Below, in pieces: positions 55,656 through 64,000 of a stretch of DNA of 64,000 nucleotides. The stretch is taken from positions 59,787,780-59,851,779 of the forward strand of contig CM017558.1 of the NCBI GenBank assembly GCA_007844125.1, given 5' to 3'. The DNA is from Sinonovacula constricta. Lineage: Eukaryota; Mollusca; Bivalvia; Cardiida; Solecurtidae. The translations under genes and the position numbers were made by a program. How positions within the stretch are numbered: the first letter of the stretch is position 1; each line of letters begins with the position of its first letter. The notes beneath the pieces are model-generated. The model was not told the origin of the DNA. It was given only the letters and a program-made list of their open reading frames with translations, and did no database searches.

Positions 55656-57599
55656 GTAGAATTATGTCAGTTTGTCAAACGTATCATACCGATTACTTTA
55701 CATCATCAAAAGGTGATGGAAAATAACCAGTGAATATTATAATTTTGTGTTGCAAGAGTTGTCTTTCTTAGACCAAAATGGTTATTACAAAATTACACTT
55801 AGTCGCACACTTTTCTTACAAGTTTCTTACATGTTAATATTATTTATTTTATTTTTTTTTTTATTTTAGAAATACATCAGAAATGAACCACCGGCGAACC
55901 GTAAGTCAGTCGAAGTGTATGCTATTTTTTCACGTTATTTTATACTAAACATTGCTTTGATATTTTTGCTTGGAAATAATGGTTATGTTGATTCTCTGAA
56001 TGTAAACATCTTCAAGAAGCACTTAAACATCGGACAGCCCATTGTACAAATTCAACATACACAGACATAATACCAGTATAACTGTTGTTATGTCTCACAT
56101 ACAAATTTGCGAATAAAGATATAAAGATAAAGTATATATTTTCGCAAAGACCCATAGATCTAGGTTTTTGATTATTGTAAATACCGACAACACAGTTTAA
56201 CTGATGAAATCTAGCAAATCTGAAAACTAGCAATGCAAAATCGTTGAAAAGTCTGGGTTTCAAATCCCTTGACAAACAGTTGTCTTTACAGCCACGCTAC
56301 TTGGCCAGCTAACTATGCCAGGCTGTTTGAAATCTTGAAGGAAACTAGTGATGCCGAAATCATTGCACACCATTATACATTTAACTATTTTAAAAAGGAG
56401 CTGTATCTGTATTCTTGACACCGCCATCTTTATATGGCTTTCCCACCAAAATGTTAAATTCAGAAATGTAAACAGATTGACAAGGTGAGCTAAAACATGT
56501 ATCAAGAAAGATTAAAATATTATTTTAGCAATTATTCTAATGACTAATGAGACAGTGACATAATAAATAAGCCGCTTTATTCAGTTTAAAAGTTTTTTTT
56601 TTTCAATGGACAGCATTTTTTAATGGATACGCAGCTAGACTGTGGGTATTATTTTCAATAAACCGCTTGTATCTACATTTTGAAGATAATATTATTGTGC
56701 TGAGACAAAGAGACAGTGTTCCTTTTGAATTCTTGTTTCCTTGGTTTAAATAAATTTAATGACATGATACATGTTTTTGTTTCATAAAAATTAAATATGT
56801 GTAGCAAATTCTAAAGCTTACCTGCAAAACAAAGACTGCCTGCCGGGACCCTTTTTGTAACCCTGAGTTTACACGGTCAACAACCAGCTACCTTGTTCTC
56901 TTCCATCCTGCTAACCTACCTCCAACCTTGACAGTCAGAGTGAAAATGACAAAAATTCAAACTCGCACACAATTGTTCGTCTTTTCCCGGCTCTCAAAAT
57001 ATACGGCCGAAGGCTTTGTTTCCTCGTGTCGACATTACACGAACACGAAATCGGCAAACTCCGGAACATAGGTCAGAGGAAAATACCTTTCACCAGAGGT
57101 GTTATCCTGACTCACGTGCAAATCATGGATTGTTTGCTGGGGGACTTGTACATCTTTTTGTTCGGTACTCTTGCCTTGCGGGATAAGTCATGCTATCATT
57201 GTGTTAATTTTAACACTTACCGTGTCAGCACAAAAAGAGAAGGATTTAGCAAATCAAAGTGTTTTTGAAATTCAATGGCAGTCATAGATCTGAATTTTAC
57301 AGATTAACCAGTTTGTTTAGTGTCTGCCATTGAAATCATCTTCTTAGTGACAATCAGTCACGCTTTAAAAAATATACCTGTTATTATATGGGATCACCCG
57401 TCACAAAATGTAATTGGTTCTGTAACAGCAAAACGTTTACCAGATGATCTCTATAACAAACTCGCTCCATTTAGCTCCAAAGCATCCAACACAAAAGAAT
57501 AAAATATATATTATTATATTAATATAACATATAATTCTAATGAGAAGCGGCCGTTTGGAAACCAATGACAGTTGAGAATTGCAACAAACCCACGAAAAC
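55656..57599. other. Intergenic, no gene seen
   Basis: AT-rich. The stretch around 56830-57120 is somewhat more GC-rich but shows no credible exon. Confidence 0.45.
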
Positions 57600-57920
57600 T
57601 GCCGGACCTGGTAGCGCAATCGGCAGAGCGTCGGCTCCAAGTACGGGAGGCCCAGGGTTCAATCCCGGATCGCGACATACCAATGTCGTAAAAAATGGTA
57701 GTGGTATAGCTCCTTTACAACCATTTTTAAGACGCAAATAAAAGGGTAGTTCTGTGACAGGGGTTGCCCGGTGTCAGTTTAATGTGACTGGGTGTGGTAT
57801 CATGCCATGTGTTCACAGCATGCTATACACAGTGAAGGCAGAACTATATCTGCTTCAAGTGGACACCGTCTCCAAATAACTGAAATACTGTTGGTGGGAC
57901 AATAAACCCAACAAACAAAT
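57600..57920 (+). mobile_element. SINE family 1, full-length copy
   Basis: The tRNA-like head has A-box TAGCGCAATCGG, AGAGCGTCGGCTCC and B-box GGGTTCAATCCC. The body reads aaaaatggtagtggtatagctcc, gtgtcag...gtgactgggtgtggtatcatg, cagtgaaggcag, and it ends actgttggtgggacaataaacccaac. It is the same family as 30154-30453 and 19234-19355, in opposite orientation. The target duplication is unclear. Confidence 0.85.
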
Positions 57921-58220
57921 TAACCCATGAATGTTATGAATGCGCTTCTTTCTTGAAAATTCTTGAATATATATTTTAATTTCAACTTGAAATTGCTAAG
58001 AAGTCACTTGTCTGAAGATTCTACAGTAAAATGATTCTCTAATCAAAACTAATATTACTGACATTGAAACAAGTATCACGATTTCCAAGTTCTCGCTCAC
58101 TACTGACCGTAACCGAAAATTGTAATAAAACTAAATTTAAAGCGACCAAATAGGTTATTTTTGATGCAATAATGTTTGTAACAAGGACATTGAAAAAAAA
58201 ATCAGTTGCGTGTTGTTTTT
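57921..58220. other. Flank between SINE and satellite
   Basis: AT-rich, nothing recognised. Confidence 0.4.
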
Positions 58221-61200
58221 AGGCCTGCGGAATCCCATAGATAGCACTAGACCATAAGGGGGCCTCTAGCACCGGAACCGGAAGTCCACAACGGTTTTCG
58301 GTGCCAGGTTCTGACAGATGGGCCCTAGATTCGTGTCAAGTTTCAGCTCCATGGGGCCATAAAAGGGACCAAAATGGCGAAGATTTACGATCCTGCGGAA
58401 CCCAATACATAGCACTCCTAAAGAACATTCGGGGACCTCTAGCACCGGAACCAGAAGTCCTAGGCCGAAATGGTTTTCGGTGCCAGGTTCTGTCAGATAG
58501 GCCCTAGATTCGTGCAAAGGTTCAGCTTCATGGGGCCATAAAAGGGGCCAAAATGGCGCCAGATTTAGGCCCCAGCGGAACCCCATACTTAGCACTCCTT
58601 TAGACCCTTCGGGGGCCTCTAGCACCGGAACCGGAAGTCCTAGGCCGAAACGGTTTTCGGTGCCAGATTCTGCCAGATAGGCCCTAGATTTGTGCCAAGC
58701 TTCAGCTTCATGGGTCCATAAAAGGGGCCAAAATGGTGCAGATTATGTCTCGTGTAGAACCCCATACATAGCACTCCTAAAGACCGTTCGGGGGTCTCTA
58801 GCACTAGAACCGGAAGGCCTTGTCCAAAACGGTTTTGAATGCCAGGTTCTGCCAGATGGGCCCTAGATTCGTGCTAATTTTCAGCTCCATGGGTCCATAA
58901 AAGGGGCCAAAATGGCACAGATTTATGCCCATATGAAACTCCATACATAACACTCCTATAGACAATTCGGGGACCTCTAGCACGGGAATCGGAAGTCCTT
59001 GGTCAAAGCAGTTTTCAGTGCAAGGTTTTGCCCGATTGGCCCTAGATTTGTGCCAAGTTTCAGCTCCATGGGTCTATAAAAGGGGCCATACATACCCCTC
59101 CTATAGACCCTTCGGGGGCCTATAGCTACAGAACCCGAAGTCCTAGGCCGAAACGGTTTTCGGTGCCAGGTTTTGCCAGAGGGGTCCTAGATTCCTGCCA
59201 AGGTTCAGCTCCATGGGGCCATAAACGGGGCCAAAATGGCGTACATTTAGGCCCATGCGGACCCCATACATTGCACTCCTATTGACCATTCGGGGGCTTC
59301 TAGAACAGGAAACGGAAGTCCTAGGCTAAAACGGTCTTCGGTGCCAGGTTCTGTCAGATGGGCCCTAGATTTCTGTTAAGATTTAGCTCCATGGGTCCAT
59401 AAACGTGGCCAAAATGCCGCAGATTTAGACCCGTCCGTAACCCCATACATAACACTCCTATAGACCATTCGGGGGCCTCTAGCACCGGAACCGGAAGGCC
59501 TAGTCCGAAACGGTTTTTGGTGCCAGGTTCTGCCTGAGAGGCCCTAGATTCGTGCCAAGACCAGTTTCATGGGTCCATAAACGGGGCCAAAACGGCGGAG
59601 ATTTAGGACCGTCCGGAACGCAATACATACCACTCCTATAGAATTGTCGGCGGCATCTAGCACCGGAACCGGAAGTCGTAGACCGAAACGATTTTTAGTG
59701 CCAGGTTCTGCCAGATGGGCCCTAGATTCGTGCTAAGTTTTAGCTCCATGGGTCTATAAAAGGGGCCAAAATGGCACAGATTTATGCCAATGCGGAACCC
59801 AATACATAGCACTTCTATAGACACTTCGGGGGAATCTAGCACCGGAACGGAAGTCCTAGTCCCAAACGGTTTTGGGTGCCAGGTTTTCCCAGATGGGCCC
59901 TAGATTCATGCCAAGTTTCAACTCCATGGGTCCATAAAAGTGGCCAAAATGGCGCAGATTAATGCCCGTGCGGATCCCCGTACATACCACTCCTATAGAC
60001 GATTTGCGGCCTCTAGGACCAAAACACGAAGTCCTAGGCCAAAACAGTTTTCGGTGCCAGGTTCTGACAGATAGGCCCTAGATTCGTGCCAAGGTTCAGC
60101 TCCATGGGGCCATAAAGGGGCCCAAAATTGGGCAGATTTAAGCCCTTGCGGAACCCCATACATTGCACTCCAAAAGACCATTCGGGGTCTTCTAGCACCG
60201 GAACCGGAAGTCCTTGGCCAAAACGGTTTCCGGTGCCAGCTTTTGACAGATGGGCCCTAGATTCGTGCCAAGTTTCAACTCCATGGGTCCATAAAAGAGG
60301 CCAAAATGGCGCAGATTTAGGCCCGTGCGGGACGCCATACATAGCACATCTATAGACATTTTGAGAGTCTCAAGCACCGGAACCGGAAGGCCTAGGCCGA
60401 AACGGTTTTCGGTGCCAGGTTCTGCCAGAGGGGTCCTAGATTCGTGCCAAGGTTCAGCTCCATGGGGCAATGAACGGGGCCAAAACGGCGGAGATTTATG
60501 CCCATGTGGAAAACCATACATTGCACTCCTATAGACCATTCGGGGGCTTCTAGAACAGGAAAAGGAAGTGGTGGGCCACAACAGTTTTCGGTGCCAGGTT
60601 CTGCCAGATGGGCCCTAGATTTCTGCCAAGATTCAGCTCCATGGGTCTAAAGACGGGGCCAAAATGGCCCAGATTTAGGCCCGTGCGGAACCCCATACAT
60701 AGCACTCCAATAGACCATTCGGGGGCCTCTAGCAGCGGAACCGGAAGTCCTAGGCCAAAACAGTTTTCGGTGCCAGCTTTTGCCAGATGGGCCCTAGATA
60801 CTTGCCAAGTTTCAGCTCCATGGGTCCATAAAGGGGGCCAAAATGGCGCAGATTTAGGCCCGTGCGGAACCCCTTACATAGCACATCTATAGACCTTTTG
60901 AGAGCATCTAGCACCGGAACCGGAAGTCTTAGTCCGAAACGGTTTTCGGTACCAGGTTCTGCCAGATGGGCCCTAGATTTCTGCTAAGTTTAAGCTCCAT
61001 GGGTCTATAAACGGGGCCAAAATGGCGGAGATTTATGCCCGTGCAGTAGCCCATACATAGCACTCCTATAGACAATTCGGGGGCATCTAGCACCAGAAGC
61101 GGAAGTCCTAGGCCGAAACGGTTTTCGTTGCCAGGTTGTGCCAGATAGGCCCTAGATGTGTGCCAAGCTCCAGCTTCATGGGTCCATAAAAGGAGCCAAA

Positions 61201-62311
61201 ATGGCGCAGATTTAGGCTCGTGCAAAACGGCATACATAGCACTCCTATAGACCCTTCGGGGGCCGCTAGCACCAGAACTGGAATGCCTAGTCAAAAACGG
61301 TTTTCGATGCCAGGTTTTGCTAGATGGGCCCTAGATTCGTGCCAAGTTTCAGCTCCATGGGTCCATAAAAGAGGCCAAAATGGCGCAGATTTAAGGCCGG
61401 GCGGAACCCCATACATAGCACATCTATAGACCATTTGAGGGCCTCTAGCACCGGAACCGGAAGTCCTAGTCCAAAACGGTTTTCGGTGCCAGGTTCTGCC
61501 AGAGGAGTCCTAGATTCGTGCCAAGTTTCAGCTCCATGGGGCCATAAAAGGGGCCAAAACGGCGGAGATTAAGGCCCATGCAGAACCCCATACATTGCAA
61601 TCCTATAGACCATTCGGGGGCTTCTAGAACAGGAAACGGACGTCCTGGGCCATAACGGTTGTCAGTGCCAGGTTCTGCCAGATGGGCCCTAGATTTCTGC
61701 CAAGTTTCAGCTTCATGGGTCTATAAACGGGGCCAAAATGGCGGAGATTAAGGCCCATGCGGAACCCCATACATTGCACTCCTATAGACCATTCGGGGGC
61801 TTCTAGAACAGGAAACGGAAGTCCTGGGCCACAACGGTTTTCGGTGCCAGGTTCTGCCAGATGGGCCCTAGATTTCTGCCAAGTTTCAGCTACACGGATC
61901 TATAAACGGGGCCAAAATGGCGCAAACTTATGCCCGTGCGGAACCCCATACATAGCGCACATATAGACGTTTTTCAGGCATCTAGCACCAAAAGCGGAAG
62001 TCCCAGGCCGAAACGGTTTTCGGTGCTAGCTTTTGTCAGATAGGCCCTAGATTTGTGCCAAGCTTCAGCTTCATGGGTCTATACAAGAGGCCAAAATGGC
62101 GCAGATTTAGGCTCGTGCCGAACCCCATACATAGCACTCCTTTTGACCATTCTTGGGCCTCTAGCACCAAAACCGAAAGGCCTAGTCCAAAACGCCTTTC
62201 GCTGCCAGATTCTGACAGATAGGCCCTAGATTCGTGCCAAGTTTCAGCTCTATGGGTCCATAAAAGGGGCCAGAATGGTGCAGATTTAGGCCCGTGCGGA
62301 ACCCGATACAT
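58221..62311 (+). repeat. 180-bp satellite, forward block (about 22-23 monomers)
   Basis: Head-to-tail monomers of 179-180 bp recognised by AGCACTCCTATAGACC, CATTCGGGGGCCTCTAGCAC, CGGAACCGGAAGTCCTAGGC, GGTTTTCGGTGCCAGGTTCT, GATGGGCCCTAGATTCGTGC and GGGGCCAAAATGGCGCAGAT. Successive starts at 58411, 58591, 58770 and 58949 show the period. One monomer near 59085 is about 40 bp shorter. The monomers differ by roughly 5-15 percent by eye. The block is clearly GC-richer than the rest of the window. Confidence 0.95.
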
Positions 62312-64000
62312 TGGCCCTTTTTATGGACTCATGGAGCTGAATCTTGGCACGAATCTAGGGCCCATATGGCAGAACCTGGCACCATAAACCGTTCCGGCCT
62401 AGGACTTCCGGTTCCGGTGCTTGATACCCCCGAATAGTCTATACGAGTGCGATGTATGGGGTTCGCACGGTTTAAATCTGCGCCATTTTGGCCACTTTTA
62501 TGCACCCATGGAGTTAAAACTTGGCACGAATCTAGTGCCCATCAGGCAAAACCTGGCACCAAAAACCGTTTCTGCCTAGGACTTCCGGTTCCGGTGCTTG
62601 ATGCCCCCGAAGGGTCTATAGTGGTGCTATGTATGGGGTTATACACGGCTTAAATCTGTGCCATTTTGGCCCCTTTTATAGACCCATGGACCTGAAACTT
62701 GGCGCTAATCTAGGGCCTATCTGGCAAAATCTGGCACCGAAAACCGTTTCGGACTCGACCTTCCGGTTCCGGTGATCGAGGCCCAGGAACGGTCTATAGA
62801 AGTGCTATGTATGTGATTCATCACGGTCTTAAATCTGCGCCATTTTGGCCCCTTTCATTGACCCATGGAGCTAAAAATTTGGCACAAATCTAGGGCCAAT
62901 CTGGCGAAACCTGGCACCGAAAACCGTTCAGGCCTAGGCCTTCCGGTTCCGGTGCTAGATGCCCGCGAACGGTCTGTAGGAGTGCTATGTATGAGGATCC
63001 GCTCGGGCCTAAATCTCCGCCATTTTGGCCCCTTTTTATCGACCCGGGGAGCTGAAACTTGGCACGAATCTACGGCCCATCTGGCAGAACCTCGCACCGC
63101 AAACCGTTTCGGCCTAGGCCTTCTGGTTCCGGTGCTAGAGGCCCCTGAATTGTCTACAGGAGTTGTATGTATGCGGTTCCGCAAGGGCCTAAATCTGCGC
63201 CATTTCGGCCTATTTTATGAACCCATGGAGCTTCAAGTTGGCAAGAATCTAGGGTCCCTCTGGCAGAATGTGACACCGAAAACCGTTTTGGCCTAGGACT
63301 TCCAGTTCCGGTGCTAGAGGCCCCCGAATGGTCTATAGGACTGCCAAGTATGGGGTTCCGCAGGGCAATAAATCTTCGCCATTTTGGCCACCTTTATGGA
63401 CCCATGGAAATGAAACTTGGCCCATTTCTAGGGCTTATCTGGCAAAATCTTGCATTGAAAACCGTTTTGGCCTAGGTCTTCCTATTCCGGTGCTAGAGGT
63501 CCCCGAATGGTCTATAAATCTGCGCCATTTTGGCCACTTTTATGCACCCATGGAGCTAAAACTTGGCACGAATCTAGTGCCCATCAGGCAAAAACTGGCA
63601 CCAAAAAACGTTTCTGCCTAGGACTTCCGGTTCCGGTGCTAGAGGACCCCGAATTGTCTATAGGAGTGCTATGTATGGGGTTCTCACAGGCAAAAATCTT
63701 CGCCATTTTGGCCCTGTTTATAGACCCATGGAGGTGAACCTTGGCACGAATCTAGGACCTATTTGGCAAAACCTGGCACTGAAAACCGTTTGGGCCTAGG
63801 CCTTCCGGTTCCGGTGCCAGAGGCCCCCGAATGGTCTATAGGAGTGCTGTGTATTGGGTTCCTCACGGTCATAAATGTGTGTCATTTTGGCCCCTTTTAT
63901 AGACCCATGAAGCCGAATGTTGGCACGAATCTAGGGCGCATAAGGCAAAACCTGGCAATGAAAACCGTTTCGGCCTAGGTCTTCCTGTTCTGATGCTAGA
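62312..64000 (-). repeat. 180-bp satellite, inverted block (about 9 monomers, open-ended)
   Basis: The same monomer as the preceding block but reverse-complemented (AGGACTTCCGGTTCCGGTGC, GGCACGAATCTAGGGCCCAT). The switch occurs within one monomer around 62312. A partial monomer near 63507-63540 indicates a deletion. The array continues past the window. Confidence 0.94.

Noticed and set aside
58266..63978. Many 60-140-codon open frames on both strands in the satellite
   Set aside because: The 180-bp period is a multiple of three, so frames stay open by repetition. They occur in several frames and both strands with no start or splice logic.
58221..64000. CRISPR-like array
   Set aside because: Monomers are contiguous without unique spacers, and the DNA is clearly eukaryotic. 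It is a satellite.

Overview
The window looks like nuclear DNA of an animal, most likely a mollusc and probably a bivalve. It is AT-rich, has spliceosomal introns, and is packed with invertebrate transposon families. It also carries an AGCTCACC...GGTGAGCT hairpin repeat that I associate with mollusc genomes. I see no confident host housekeeping gene. Almost every coding signal belongs to a mobile element or its remains.

Layout. 0.16-0.81 kb: 3' end of a non-LTR retrotransposon (minus strand) with an (ATG)n tail. 0.81-5.69 kb: a Ty3/Gypsy-type LTR retrotransposon with a 5' LTR cut to its last 60 bp, a complete 229-bp 3' LTR, and a gag-pol frame broken by one stop and one frameshift. 6.07-12.23 kb: a convergent gene pair. 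On the plus strand are a SWIM zinc-finger exon and a YqaJ-type nuclease exon ending in a PHD finger. On the minus strand is an apparently intact three-exon THAP-DDE transposase of 475 residues. Between them sits a 903-bp non-autonomous hAT element with a perfect 8-bp target duplication. 12.55-14.04 kb: a probable long terminal repeat with a lysine-tRNA-type primer site. 14.11-15.98 kb: a decayed MULE element whose inverted repeats are built from CCGGCC-containing subrepeats. 16-29.6 kb: mostly featureless AT-rich DNA with a degenerate DDE transposase, a SINE fragment, microsatellites and old duplications.

29.6-43.2 kb: a tandem array of 1.43-kb and 1.25-kb units arranged as B-B-A-B-A, flanked by diverged older units and carrying a short repeated open frame. 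43.25-47.74 kb: a non-LTR retrotransposon with a C-terminal restriction-like endonuclease, present as a truncated copy joined head to tail to a nearly full-length copy. 48-58 kb: AT-rich DNA with tRNA-derived SINEs of three families, a decayed gene fragment and a long AAT microsatellite. 58.2-64 kb: a GC-richer satellite of about 180-bp monomers that switches orientation near 62.31 kb and runs off the window.

How the parts work together. The one multi-gene system I see is the 6-12 kb cassette: a THAP-DNA-binding DDE transposase plus a PD-(D/E)XK (YqaJ/lambda-exonuclease-like) nuclease carrying SWIM and PHD modules. This resembles the eukaryotic ISL2EU/Harbinger-related transposons, in which a nuclease accompanies the transposase. 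The transposase looks intact. The nuclease keeps its catalytic residues but has a one-base frameshift in an A7 run and lacks its upstream exons, which would lie left of the Gypsy insertion.
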